Below, in pieces: positions 1 to 9,095 of a stretch of DNA of 49,441 bases. Positions within the stretch are counted from its first letter, which is position 1. The number at the start of each line of letters is the position of its first letter. The position numbers and the translations under genes are program-made. This DNA comes from Argonema antarcticum A004/B2. GTDB lineage: Bacteria > Cyanobacteriota > Cyanobacteriia > Cyanobacteriales > Aerosakkonemataceae. The stretch covers positions 18,137 through 67,577 of the forward strand of contig NZ_JAIQZN010000038.1 of assembly GCF_023333585.1 (NCBI RefSeq), given 5' to 3'. The notes under the pieces are model-generated. The model was not told where the DNA came from, did not search any database, and worked only from the letters and a program-made list of their open reading frames with translations.

Positions 1-360
1 CCCAATCCCGGTAATCCCAATCCCGGTAATCCCAATCCCGGTAATCCCAATCCCGGTAATCCCAATCCCGGTAATCCCAATCCCGGTAATCCTGACCCAG
101 TTAATCCCAATCCGGGTAATCCCAATCCGGGTAATCCAGACCCAGGTAATCCCAATCCGGGTAATCCAGACCCAGGTAATCCCAATCCGGGTAATCCCAA
201 TCCGGGTAATCCTGACCCAGTTAATCCCAATCCGGGTAATCCCAATCCGGGTAATCCTGACCCAGTTAATCCCAATCCGGGTAATCCCACTCCAGTTAAT
301 CCCACTCCAGTTAATCCCACTCCAGTTAATCCCACTCCAGTTAATCCCAATCCTGGTAAT
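1..360 (+). repeat. Coding 15-bp tandem repeat (24 units, PNPGN-type)
   Basis: Twenty-four in-frame 15-bp units of the form cccaatcccggtaat. The first six are identical at DNA level. Later units differ by silent and D/N, G/V or T/N changes, and four consecutive PTPVN units lie near the 3' end. The array reaches the left edge and may be longer. Confidence 0.97.
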
Positions 361-1758
361 AATCCTATGAATGGATTGTCGCCAGCGAACCAAATAACAA
401 TTTCAACAGACCTCCAAACGATAAGTATTTCGCCCGCACAGGCAGGAAATGCTAGCAGTACAGGCAGAAGTTCTCTAGATACAACTGGGTTACTGCGCGA
501 GAACGTTGCGACAGCCCTTCAAAGAGGCAATTTAGAGGTATTCGTACCCGAAATTGAAAAACTCAGGCAGCAGGAATATGAGAATTACTTTGGCGAAAAT
601 ATCCCTGGAAACAGTAAAAATTCACTGTCTCTTGTACAGGTTCAGCGCATCCTCAAAAGAATAGCCGAAAGACCGGGGAAAAAGCCAGCAATTCTCTACG
701 TATTTATCCAACCAGAGCAATTAGAACTCGTGTTGGTTACGCCATCAGGCAGACCCATTCACCGCACCATCAGGGCGGCCAATCGCAATGCGCTGCTTAA
801 AGTAGTTGCAGAGTTTCGTTCAGAAGTAACTGATAGTTCTAAAACTGATACGACTTCGTACCTCCCTTCTGCTAAAAAGCTTTATCAGTGGCTAATTGCA
901 CCTATCGAAGCCGAACTGCGATCGCAAGGCATAGAAACCCTCGCTTTTTCTTTAGACTCAGGGCTGAGATCGATACCGATAGCCGCCCTCCACGATGGAC
1001 AAAAGTTTTTAGTAGAAAAGTACAGTATCGGCTTAATTCCCAGCGTCAATTTGATCGATAGCGATTACAAAGATATTAGAAACTCTCAAGTTCTAGCAAT
1101 GGGAGCCTCAAAATTTACTGACTTAAGTCCTTTACCCGCTGTGCCAGTAGAGTTATTCACCATTGCGAAAGAAATATGGCAAGGTAAAACTTTCCTCAAT
1201 GAAGGTTTTACATTAGCAAATCTCAAATTACAACGCTCTAACCAACCATTTTCAATTATTCACCTAGCAACGCACGCCGAATTTAGGGCGGGGAAACCAA
1301 ATAACTCTTTTATCCAGCTTTGGAACTCGCAACTGGGGTTAGATCAATTACGGCAAATGAGATGGAATAAACCACAAGTGGAACTATTGGTACTAAGTGC
1401 CTGTCGCACCGCTTTGGGAGATGAACAAGCTGAGTTAGGGTTTGCGGGTTTGGCTGTAGCATCTGGTGTGAAGTCGGCTTTGGCGAGTTTGTGGTATGTG
1501 TCAGATCAAGGAACTCTGGGACTGATGACAGCGTTTTATCAGCATTTGAAAACAGCACCTATCAAAGCACAAGCCCTCCAGGAGGCTCAAATCTCTATGA
1601 TTAGAGGGGATATCCGTATAGAGGATGGTAAAGTGCTAGGACTGGTTTCTCACCCCGAAGGAGTGCCTCTGCCACCAGAACTAGCTTCGCAAGGAAATCA
1701 AAATCTCTCCCATCCTTACTTCTGGGCAGGTTTTACGATGATTGGCAGCCCTTGGTAA
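1..1758 (+). CDS. CHAT-domain protein with N-terminal PNPGN repeat region (5' partial)
   Basis: The reading frame is open from base 1 with no start in the window, so the gene begins upstream; the ATG at 367 is internal. Bases 1-360 encode 24 pentapeptide units (PNPGN with PDPVN, PDPGN and PTPVN variants), a likely extended linker or stalk. The rest is a CHAT (caspase-HetF-associated) domain: the motif HLATHAEF supplies the probable catalytic His (codon 1273) and LSACRTALG the Cys (codon 1402), followed by the typical GFAGLAVASG region. CHAT proteins are caspase-like cysteine peptidases. Many cyanobacterial members have TPRs upstream, which could lie outside the window. The substrate cannot be inferred. 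The stop codon abuts a 7-bp tandem array. The CHAT assignment is confident; the full architecture is unknown. Confidence 0.88.
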   Translation, partial: PNPGNPNPGNPNPGNPNPGNPNPGNPNPGNPDPVNPNPGNPNPGNPDPGNPNPGNPDPGNPNPGNPNPGNPDPVNPNPGNPNPGNPDPVNPNPGNPTPVNPTPVNPTPVNPTPVNPNPGNNPMNGLSPANQITISTDLQTISISPAQAGNASSTGRSSLDTTGLLRENVATALQRGNLEVFVPEIEKLRQQEYENYFGENIPGNSKNSLSLVQVQRILKRIAERPGKKPAILYVFIQPEQLELVLVTPSGRPIHRTIRAANRNALLKVVAEFRSEVTDSSKTDTTSYLPSAKKLYQWLIAPIEAELRSQGIETLAFSLDSGLRSIPIAALHDGQKFLVEKYSIGLIPSVNLIDSDYKDIRNSQVLAMGASKFTDLSPLPAVPVELFTIAKEIWQGKTFLNEGFTLANLKLQRSNQPFSIIHLATHAEFRAGKPNNSFIQLWNSQLGLDQLRQMRWNKPQVELLVLSACRTALGDEQAELGFAGLAVASGVKSALASLWYVSDQGTLGLMTAFYQHLKTAPIKAQALQEAQISMIRGDIRIEDGKVLGLVSHPEGVPLPPELASQGNQNLSHPYFWAGFTMIGSPW

Positions 1759-1793
1759 GTCAAAAGTCAAAAGTCAAAAGTCAAAAGTCAAAA
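1759..1793 (+). repeat. Five 7-bp units gtcaaaa
   Basis: Perfect tandem gtcaaaa x5 between the CHAT stop codon and the stop of the minus-strand four-helix-bundle gene. An inverted five-unit array lies at 2191-2225 on the other side of that gene. Confidence 0.95.
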
Positions 1794-1794
1794 A

Positions 1795-2163
1795 TTACTT
1801 TTTCTTGTTTTCTTTAGATTTGACAATCATGGCAGCAATAATGTTCATCAATTCATTTATCTCATTCAGGAGGGGCTGTAATCTGTTTTCTGGAACTATG
1901 TTAGCAGCAACAATTAACCTGATCCAGTACCTAGTTTCTCTAGCTTCTTTTAAGGCGATTTCTAGTTTATGGATAAAATCAGCTGTACTTTGTGCAGATC
2001 TTGATTCTTCCACATTCGCACCTATGGAAGTTCCCGAACGAATCAATTGTTTTGATAATTCCCTTGCTGGCCCTGGTGTTTCACTTAGAAAACTGCAAAG
2101 ATTGACTATACGAACAGAAAACTGGAAAGTTCTCTCACAAATATCAAAAGGTTTGTCTGACAT
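1795..2163 (-). CDS. Four helix bundle (23S rRNA intervening-sequence type) protein
   Basis: A 122-aa protein of the four-helix-bundle family named after ORFs found in 23S rRNA intervening sequences. It begins MSDKPFDICERTFQF and contains the family hallmarks ELSKQLIRSGTSIGAN, VEESRSAQS and KEARETRYWI. The frame stays open upstream through repeat DNA, but the ATG at 2163 starts the conserved part and was chosen. The biochemical function of the family is not established. It lies between inverted 7-bp repeat arrays (1759-1793 and 2191-2225), which suggests it arrived as a cassette between the CHAT gene and rlmN. Confidence 0.85.
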   Translation of the reverse strand: MSDKPFDICERTFQFSVRIVNLCSFLSETPGPARELSKQLIRSGTSIGANVEESRSAQSTADFIHKLEIALKEARETRYWIRLIVAANIVPENRLQPLLNEINELMNIIAAMIVKSKENKKK

Positions 2164-2190
2164 ATTTTTTGACTTCCTTTGATCCCAGTC

Positions 2191-2225
2191 TTTTGACTTT
2201 TGACTTTTAACTTTTGACTTTTGAC
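2191..2225 (-). repeat. Five 7-bp units ttttgac, inverted relative to 1759-1793
   Basis: Five 7-bp units, the third being ttttaac. The array supplies the last codons and stop of rlmN (tail QSKVKS) and is the inverted counterpart of the array at 1759-1793. Confidence 0.95.
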
Positions 2226-3337
2226 TGTCGCAATTGTCCGCAAGCTGCATCAGCTTCCAATCCCCGCGAATAGCGCACGCTAACGGCAATATTTCGCTTT
2301 TTCAGGGCAGCAACAAAAGCTTGAATGCGTTTCGTAGTGGGGCGTTGATAGTCAGCTTCCTGGATGGGATTGTAAGGAATCAGATTAACGTGACTCTGGA
2401 AACCTTTAACTTGTGCGGCTAGTTCTTCAGCGTGTTCTGGCAGGTCATTGACTCCAGCGAGGAGAATGTATTCAAATGTTACTCTGCGACCAGTGAGTTC
2501 GACATATTCCCGACATTCTGCAAGCATTGCTTTCAAGGGATAGTTTTTGGCGGTGGGTATCATGCTTTCCCGCAGAGTTTGATTGGAAGCGTGCAGGCTG
2601 ACTGCTAAAGTGACTTGCAGTTGATATTGCGCCAGTTGCCGAATGCGATCGCGTATTCCTACAGTTGAGAGAGTGATCGATCGCTGTCCGATCCCCACAT
2701 CTTCGTTGAGCGATTTAATTGCTCCGACTACATTTTCCACATTTAATAAAGGTTCACCCATACCCATGAATACAATATGGCTGACGCGCCGTTTAAAGTC
2801 TTCTTGAACAGTTAAAACCTGATCGATGATTTCATGGCGGGCCAGATTGCGGGTGAAACCTCCCTTCCCAGTAGCGCAGAAGTCGCAAGCCATCGGACAG
2901 CCCACTTGGGAAGAAACGCAAACGGTGAGGCGCTTTTCTGTAGGAATGCCAACAGTTTCGATAATTTGACCGTCTGCAAGTCGCAAAAGATATTTAATTG
3001 TGTCATCTGGGGCGACAGAGTGATGGTGTAGGGCCGATCGGCCAATCGGCACATCTGCTTGTGCTTCCCGCCACTGTTTGGGAAATACGGAGATTTCGCC
3101 GATACTTCTAGCACCTTGTTGATAAATCCACTGGTACAGCTGGCGTCCCCTGTACGCCGGTTGTCCCCGCTGCTGCACCCACTCCGTTAATTGTGTCAAA
3201 TTTGCCCCCAGAAGAGAAGTGGGAGAGTAGGGAAGCGGGGGAGTGGGAGAGATGGGGAGAATTTCCCTAGACTTGAGATTATTGCCTTTTGGGGCCGATC
3301 GCTTCCTTAATTTGCTCTGTACCATAATTCCTGCCAA
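2207..3337 (-). CDS. rlmN: 23S rRNA (adenine2503-C2)-methyltransferase (tRNA A37 also possible)
   Basis: A 376-aa radical-SAM methyltransferase of the RlmN/Cfr family. It forms C2-methyladenosine at A2503 of 23S rRNA and usually at A37 of some tRNAs, working through a methyl-cysteine intermediate. The CxxxCxxC cluster is in [12 protein letters not shown]. The motifs [11 protein letters not shown] and STVGI are present, and the second catalytic Cys is in DAACGQL near the end. Two parts look repeat-derived: the N-terminal [14 protein letters not shown] stretch, and the last residues QSKVKS, which together with the stop come from the 7-bp array at 2191-2225. The start is either the Met at 3337 or the one four codons later at 3325. 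Confidence 0.95.
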   Translation of the reverse strand: MAGIMVQSKLRKRSAPKGNNLKSREILPISPTPPLPYSPTSLLGANLTQLTEWVQQRGQPAYRGRQLYQWIYQQGARSIGEISVFPKQWREAQADVPIGRSALHHHSVAPDDTIKYLLRLADGQIIETVGIPTEKRLTVCVSSQVGCPMACDFCATGKGGFTRNLARHEIIDQVLTVQEDFKRRVSHIVFMGMGEPLLNVENVVGAIKSLNEDVGIGQRSITLSTVGIRDRIRQLAQYQLQVTLAVSLHASNQTLRESMIPTAKNYPLKAMLAECREYVELTGRRVTFEYILLAGVNDLPEHAEELAAQVKGFQSHVNLIPYNPIQEADYQRPTTKRIQAFVAALKKRNIAVSVRYSRGLEADAACGQLRQSKVKS

Positions 3338-3620
3338 AAAACGTTCGACTTCTAGGCTAACTGTTTTGGCAACTAATGATCTCGTTTCCGGTTACATCGT
3401 TAGTACATGAGTGATGTCGTCAAATTGTTTGTTTTCATCCTTGGTTTGATTTTTTAACGCAGATGAAGACAGATGAACGCAGATAAACGCAGATAAGAAT
3501 AAGAACAGGAATTTTTTAGATAAACGATGCGTAACGACATCGCACTCACCGAAAAACTGCAACTGGATGTAGTTCTCATGGAGGTGCGGATGCCGTTTGG
3601 GCTAAACAATATTTGTCTGG
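3338..3620. other. Intergenic region with short direct repeats
   Basis: About 280 bp between the rlmN start and the end of the kinase gene. It holds degenerate repeats of the acgcagataa type around 3458-3495, common in cyanobacterial spacers, and a short plus-strand reading frame resembling a receiver-domain scrap (separate entry). No clear promoter or RNA gene was recognised. Confidence 0.6.
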
Positions 3621-3631
3621 TTAATTTTTAG
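3527..3631 (+). pseudogene. Possible relic of a response-regulator receiver domain
   Basis: A 34-codon frame starting at ATG 3527 contains LDVVLMEVRMP, very like the phospho-acceptor strand of receiver domains (usually DVVLMDVRMP), here with Glu in place of the acceptor Asp. No other receiver motif is visible nearby and the frame runs into the end of the opposite-strand kinase gene. It may be a degraded fragment or chance; confidence is low. Confidence 0.22.
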
Positions 3632-6600
3632 CTTTTTCAAGAAGTGGTAGCTTCACCGTAAAAGTCGCGCCCTGTCCTTCACCTGAACTGTAGGCAATAA
3701 CAGTACCGCCATGTAATTCTACGAGATTGCGGACGATCGCTAAACCCAAACCGAGTCCAGTCTGCGATCGCGTCAGTGTGCTGTTAGCATTTTGCTTACT
3801 GCTAGTATTCTCTTGACGAAAGCGATCGAATACAAAAGGCATAAACTTAGGACTAATGCCTTTGCCTGTGTCGGTTACCGTAATTTGGGCATTGGCAATT
3901 GGCAATTCTTTCCCATTCCCCATTCCCCATTCCCCATTCCCCAATTCGAGTCGAATTTCCACCCGTCCCCCTTTTGGGGTAAACTTGATCGCATTGGAGA
4001 GCAAATTCCACACGATCTGCTGCAAGCGATCGCTATCACCCGCAATTTGTCCCACGGGATTGAGGTCATAGTTTAGCACAATACCTTTAGCCTCAGCTGT
4101 CGGTCGTACCGTATCGAGAGCAGCCATAATGACGGGGATGGGGTCAATCGGACAGAGATCCAGTTGGAGTTGGCCCCGAATAATGCGCGAAACATCGAGC
4201 AAGTCAGAAACCATTTCAGTTTGCAAACGGGCATTGCGCTCGATCGTTTCCAAGGCACGTTCTGTCATAGTAGCGTTAACTTTTCCAGCCCGTAGCAAAC
4301 TCACCCAGCCCAGGATAGCGTGTAGGGGCGTTCGGAGTTCGTGAGAGAGGATAGCCAGAAATTCGTCTTTGAGGCGATTGGCTTCTTGCGCTTCCAAGTG
4401 TGTTCTGGAGTTGTCTACTGCTAGGGCGGCGCGATTAGCTAACTCCTCCGCCAAGGTCAGATCTTCGCTAGTGTAGTAGCGTCCAGATTCCCCAAAAGCA
4501 AAGCCCAAAGCCCCCAGAATTCGGCCTTGAGTAACTAAGGGCACGATCGTGACAGATCGGGGTTTTAATGCGTCAAACAGCTGGAGTTGTTCGGGATCGA
4601 TCGCACTCTCCTGGAGTATGACATCGGGAATTTCAGGATAGAAAGCTGGCTTACCTGTGCGTAAAACTTCTACGACTGGGTGCGATCGATCCGAGTCAAG
4701 TCCAGAATTGCTTTGCAGTTGCAGGAGCAGTTTTTCCTGGGTTGAGTCTCTATGGGCGACTGCCAACCGACCGATCTCTCCATCTTCTTTAATAATATAA
4801 ACGATACACCAGTCAGCAAGGTAAGGCACCGAAAGGCGTGCTAGCTGAGCCAGAGTAGTTTCGTAGTCGAGAGAAGAAGCCAGCACCATGCTAGCCTGGG
4901 CGAGGAAAGCAAATCGTCGCTGTTGATCTTCTGCCAAGACACGAGCTGCTTGTTCGCGAATCAGTTGGGCGCGTTCTTCTTCAGCTTGTTTGAGTTCGGT
5001 AATATCGCGAATGACAATTAGCGCTGATTCTATTGCACCTTCTTTGTTCAACTCTGGAACTAAGCGAGATTGATAGGCACGCAATCCCAGCACCGTGGGG
5101 CTCTCAAATTCAATCGTTTGTTGGATACCACTTTCAAAAACTTGATACAGCGTCCTCTCCCAAAGCAGGCATAAATCTTCGGGCGTTCCCATTTCTCGGA
5201 AAGTCTTGCCGATCGAGTTTTGGATTGGCGTTCCTGTTAACTTTTCCACGATTGGATTTGCATACAAGTAACGCATTTCTTTGTCGCAGCGGATAATGAT
5301 ATCGGGTGTATTTTCCACCAATGTTTTGAATTGTTGTTTGCGGCGATGCAATACCTCTTCTGAGAGCTTGCGATCGGTGATATCGCGTTGTATAGCGATC
5401 CAGTGCGTGTACCACCCTGTTTCGTCAGCCACGGGAACAACGCTGAGTTCAACCCAGAATTGGGAGCCATCTTTGCGGTAGTTAATTAATTCAACTACCG
5501 ATGGTTGCCAGTTTTGCAAAGCTGTCCGAAGTTTGTTTAAGGCAGTGCGATCGCTCTTCGGGCCTTGCAAAATTCGCGGCGTTTTGCCCAGCACTTCCTG
5601 CTGAGTGTAGCCCGTCATGCGGGTGAAGGCATCGTTAACGTAAATAATTCGAGGCCCTGACTCCTCAATCGGTTCGGCTTCGGTAATGATAACGGCGTCA
5701 TTGGCGTTGACTACCACCGATTCTAGTAGCCGCAGCCTCTCAAAAGCTTGTACGCGATCGGTAATGTCCTGAACTAAAACAACAAAATAATCAATTGACC
5801 TGTCAGCACGACGGACGCATTGGAGTGCAATGGTGGCATTAATCACCCCCCCATCTTTGCGAATAAACCGCTTGTCCATTGAATAGCTTTCGCTTTTGCC
5901 CGTCAAAATTAAGTTGAAATACTCAATGTCCGCCGCTAAATCATCGGGATGAGTTAAATCAACCCAAGTCATCTCGCTCAGTTCTTGCCGGGAATAGCCA
6001 AAAATGTCGCACAATTTATCGTTTACTTGCAGCCAATTTTTTTCCAGGGATGTGATGGCGATACCGATCAGAGGCAATTCAAAGTAGCTGCGAAAACGTT
6101 GTTCGCTTTGCCGCAAGGCTTCCTTTTCTATCTCTAATTCGGTAATCTTTTCTTGCAGCAGCGTATTTGCTTCTGCCAGAGCGGCAGTGCGTTGGGCAAC
6201 TAAAATTTCTAATTCGGAAGCGAACTTTTGCAGCGCCGCTTCTGCTTGCTTGCGATCGGTAATATCTTCCGCAATCCCAGCGATGCGATCAACTTTTCCT
6301 GACTCGTCTTTAATCGGAAAAGCTCGATCCCATATCCACCGCAGCGTCCCATCAGGCTGAAGGATTCGATATTCTGTTTCAGTTCGATCTCCTTGTATGT
6401 GTCTAGCTGTGAGAGATTGCACGAACTCGCGATCGTCCGGGTGGATAGCGTCCAAAAAAGATCTAGGTCTAGAGTACAAACTCTGGCAAGTGCGACCCCA
6501 TATTTGTTCGTAAGCCGGACTGATATACAGAATCTGAACGTTTTCGGGTTCAAACAGCCAGAAAATCTCGTGAATATGTTCTGCCAGTTGGCGGAAGCGT

Positions 6601-8600
6601 TGCTCGGATTCTTGCAAAAACAAGAGCGTTGTTTGCAATTCTTGCTGACGAATTTGTACTTCTTTCGCTAACACTGCCAAGTTTTCAGTAGCAGATCCCA
6701 ACTCCTGCTGGAGTATTTCTCTAGCACGCTTCATAGCAATCAGATTGCCCACTCGCGCCTTCAGTTCTTCAACTGAAAAAGGTTTCATCACATAGTCTTG
6801 TGCTACTTCTCGCAACAGCTGCACGCGCAACTCATCGTCAGCTTTGGCCGTCAGCAGCACAATTGGCACAACATCAAGTTCTGGGCGTAGGCGGATCTCC
6901 CACACCAGTTCTTCGCCGCTCATTTCGGGCATCATCACATCGGTGAGAATCAAGTCGGGACGCAACTCAATCGCCAATTCCAGTGCTGTTCGCCCGTTAA
7001 AAGCTGTTACTGTTCTATATTCAGGTGTCAGCGTCTGTGTGATAAACCGATTCATTTCTGGATTATCTTCGACTACCAGTATTAGTGGGGATTCGGAAGA
7101 AGGGGATAGAGGAAGAGGGCAAAAATCATCCCGATCCGTAATTTCCTCTACTTGCAGTTCTGCGAGTGTTTGGCGGGCGAGTTCATTATTGATATTTTCC
7201 TTATCAATGGGAGTTTGTAAGGTAACACCTGCTGGTGCTAGCAACGGCAGTTCTACAGTAAACTTTGCTCCACCCAAGGCTGAGTCTTCAACTGCGATCG
7301 TACCACCGTGCAACTCAATAAATTCCTTGACAATCGCTAATCCCAGTCCAGTACTGCCAAAATTACGACTAATCCCCCGTTCTTCTTGGCGGAAAGGCTC
7401 GAAAATAACTTCTCGTAACTCTGGTGGCACGCCAGGGCCACTGTCTTCAACGATGATGGTAACGCGAAGGGGGAGTGGGGGAGTGGGGGAGTGGGGGAGT
7501 GGGGGAGTGGGGGAGTGGGGGAGTGGGGGAGTGGGGGAATTATGATGTACATTTTCTCCCGTTCTCCCGTTCTCCCGCTCTCCCGTTCTCCCGCTCTCTA
7601 GTTCTGCACTCTCCCCTGCTTCTCTCTGAATTTGCAGAATGCACCCGATCGTGCCACCATTAGGAGTAAATTTGAAAGCGTTGGAAAGCAAATTGAAGCA
7701 TATACGCTGCAACTTCTCAGGATCGACCTGTGCAGGCAGGGATTGGGGCCCTTCAACTGCAAATGAAATGTGTAAATCTTCGGCTAGCGTTTCAAAGTGA
7801 GCGGCAGTGAGTCGTACAAGTTCCGCTAAATCGACTTGAGCGTAGTTCACACTCATTTTGCCTGCTTCTAACTTAGAAACATCAAGCAAATCGTTAACCT
7901 GTTTGAGCAAGGTTTGGGCGTTGCGACGCACTACTTGTAAGTCATGGCGATGTTCCTGGGGGAGCTGTTCCGACGCCAGCAATTTCTCTGTTGGGCCCAG
8001 GATCAAGGCTAAGGGCGTTCGCAGTTCGTGACTGACGTTAGCGAAAAACTGACTTTTGATGCGATCGAGTTCTTGAAGTTGGTGTGCTACTGTCTCCAGT
8101 TCAAGGTTAGCAGTTTCCAGTTTCAGTTTTCGCTCTTGAGAAATTTTAGCCACTTCCACAAGTGTCAACACTTGCGGAACCAGCGAAGGCAATACCGTAG
8201 CTGTTGTCACAGATACAACTGCCGTCATTAACTTCAATTCTCCCGATAACCAATAAGTCGGCGTCCACAGCGTCCACACTTCCATCAAGTGGGTACTGCC
8301 ACAGGCAATAATGAATGTTCCAAATAAGAGAAACATCCAGTGGAACGGGATATCTTGATGAGATTTGTAGACTAAATAGGCTAGGGTAGCTGAAATGGCA
8401 ATATATGCTCCACCAATCAGCAGATCGGCAGTAACGTGAAGCGACACCAATGCCGGTTTCCACAGATAGCAATGCCCGTGGGGAATAAAATCCTTCGCAA
8501 CTAATAAATTTTTCAACACCCCCGGCCACAGTACCATTAACGCTAATGCTACTGCCAATACTCCTATGCCATATCCTGTCTTGGGATGATGTATTTTCAT
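3621..8600 (-). CDS. Hybrid sensor histidine kinase with ethylene-binding domain, receiver, multiple PAS, GAF and second kinase core
   Basis: A 1659-aa membrane kinase. An N-terminal hydrophobic helix (about 11-30) is followed by a three-helix ethylene-receptor-type domain (about 50-140) with D59, Y66 and the pair C100/H104 in [14 protein letters not shown]; these match the copper/ethylene ligand residues D25, Y32, C65 and H69 of plant ETR1. Next come HisKA with H191 (NVSHELRTP), an HATPase (N-box [15 protein letters not shown]2 [10 protein letters not shown]), a receiver (about 506-620, D554, K606), four PAS domains (about 662-1200), a GAF domain (about 1228-1398), then a second HisKA (H1420) and HATPase ending the protein. 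Low-complexity repeat-derived segments sit inside both HATPase domains (about 331-377 and 1551-1566), between N-box and G1. No output regulator is adjacent. The closest known type is the cyanobacterial Etr1/UirS-like receptor; actual ethylene binding is inferred. Confidence 0.92.
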   Translation of the reverse strand: MKIHHPKTGYGIGVLAVALALMVLWPGVLKNLLVAKDFIPHGHCYLWKPALVSLHVTADLLIGGAYIAISATLAYLVYKSHQDIPFHWMFLLFGTFIIACGSTHLMEVWTLWTPTYWLSGELKLMTAVVSVTTATVLPSLVPQVLTLVEVAKISQERKLKLETANLELETVAHQLQELDRIKSQFFANVSHELRTPLALILGPTEKLLASEQLPQEHRHDLQVVRRNAQTLLKQVNDLLDVSKLEAGKMSVNYAQVDLAELVRLTAAHFETLAEDLHISFAVEGPQSLPAQVDPEKLQRICFNLLSNAFKFTPNGGTIGCILQIQREAGESAELESGRTGERENGRTGENVHHNSPTPPLPHSPTPPLPHSPTPPLPLRVTIIVEDSGPGVPPELREVIFEPFRQEERGISRNFGSTGLGLAIVKEFIELHGGTIAVEDSALGGAKFTVELPLLAPAGVTLQTPIDKENINNELARQTLAELQVEEITDRDDFCPLPLSPSSESPLILVVEDNPEMNRFITQTLTPEYRTVTAFNGRTALELAIELRPDLILTDVMMPEMSGEELVWEIRLRPELDVVPIVLLTAKADDELRVQLLREVAQDYVMKPFSVEELKARVGNLIAMKRAREILQQELGSATENLAVLAKEVQIRQQELQTTLLFLQESEQRFRQLAEHIHEIFWLFEPENVQILYISPAYEQIWGRTCQSLYSRPRSFLDAIHPDDREFVQSLTARHIQGDRTETEYRILQPDGTLRWIWDRAFPIKDESGKVDRIAGIAEDITDRKQAEAALQKFASELEILVAQRTAALAEANTLLQEKITELEIEKEALRQSEQRFRSYFELPLIGIAITSLEKNWLQVNDKLCDIFGYSRQELSEMTWVDLTHPDDLAADIEYFNLILTGKSESYSMDKRFIRKDGGVINATIALQCVRRADRSIDYFVVLVQDITDRVQAFERLRLLESVVVNANDAVIITEAEPIEESGPRIIYVNDAFTRMTGYTQQEVLGKTPRILQGPKSDRTALNKLRTALQNWQPSVVELINYRKDGSQFWVELSVVPVADETGWYTHWIAIQRDITDRKLSEEVLHRRKQQFKTLVENTPDIIIRCDKEMRYLYANPIVEKLTGTPIQNSIGKTFREMGTPEDLCLLWERTLYQVFESGIQQTIEFESPTVLGLRAYQSRLVPELNKEGAIESALIVIRDITELKQAEEERAQLIREQAARVLAEDQQRRFAFLAQASMVLASSLDYETTLAQLARLSVPYLADWCIVYIIKEDGEIGRLAVAHRDSTQEKLLLQLQSNSGLDSDRSHPVVEVLRTGKPAFYPEIPDVILQESAIDPEQLQLFDALKPRSVTIVPLVTQGRILGALGFAFGESGRYYTSEDLTLAEELANRAALAVDNSRTHLEAQEANRLKDEFLAILSHELRTPLHAILGWVSLLRAGKVNATMTERALETIERNARLQTEMVSDLLDVSRIIRGQLQLDLCPIDPIPVIMAALDTVRPTAEAKGIVLNYDLNPVGQIAGDSDRLQQIVWNLLSNAIKFTPKGGRVEIRLELGNGEWGMGNGKELPIANAQITVTDTGKGISPKFMPFVFDRFRQENTSSKQNANSTLTRSQTGLGLGLAIVRNLVELHGGTVIAYSSGEGQGATFTVKLPLLEKAKN
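7469..7538. repeat. 8-bp (gggggagt) tandem repeat inside the kinase gene
   Basis: About eight units of gggggagt lie in frame within the first HATPase domain of the hybrid kinase. On the coding strand they encode SPTPPLPH repeats. The same repeat family occurs between genes at 16219-16296. Confidence 0.95.
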
Positions 8601-9095
8601 TTGTTTTGAAAATTTGGCTCTTTCGGAGTTGTTCTGCTTTTGTGCAAAAAGATAACCTTTTTATTCCTCGGCTCCCGATTTCCTCTGCTACCCTACTCAA
8701 ATAGCATAGTAAATATGGAAGAGCCTATTTCTAGTTTAATATCAAATCTGTTAGCATTGGTAGTCTATAGTTAATGTTCATTGCTCATTGTTTATTTAAA
8801 TAGCGATGAACCATGAAGACTCATACAATACCGATGCAACTGGACAGCTATAGCAAAGTGCTTCTGCTTTAGTGCTGAGTGCTGAGTAAAAACACAGTTT
8901 CTGCCTTGCTTTGAGCGTTTAATACTGTCCTAAGCGCCAAGGCGGTTGCTATATAAAATATAGTATAATAATTTGTTAAAAAAATTGCTACGGCACAATC
9001 AAGCATTTACCCTTTGGGGAGTTATGAGTTACGAGTTTTGAATTAAGAGCTTTCTTTAACTCAAAACTCAAAACTCAAAACTCAAAACTTTTGAG
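8601..9095. other. Intergenic region between pyk stop and kinase start
   Basis: No gene seen. It contains a copy of the dispersed ~105-bp repeat (8849-8951), an AT-rich stretch around 8950-8985, and an aaaactc-type tandem repeat at about 9055-9087 just downstream of pyk. The promoter of the minus-strand kinase should lie near 8600-8760 but I could not place it with confidence. Confidence 0.6.
8849..8951 (+). repeat. Dispersed repeat, copy 1 (tatagcaaagtgctt family)
   Basis: Begins tatagcaaagtgctt, continues through tttagtgctgagt, aaaaacacagt and gtttaatactgtccta, and ends near a ttgctata. A second full-length copy is at 12235-12346 and a partial inverted copy at 20321-20356. Confidence 0.9.

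Noticed and set aside
1742-2182. Plus-strand open frame opposite the four-helix-bundle gene
   Set aside because: It has no family features, while the minus-strand frame carries clear IVP-type motifs.
5380-5650. LOV (blue-light) domain in the hybrid kinase
   Set aside because: The PAS domain has RILQGPKSD as in LOV-like PAS domains, but the flavin-binding Cys (NCRFLQ) is missing.
6844-7545. 233-codon plus-strand frame inside the hybrid kinase gene
   Set aside because: Ser-rich antisense shadow of the receiver and HATPase region; the minus strand codes for conserved domains.
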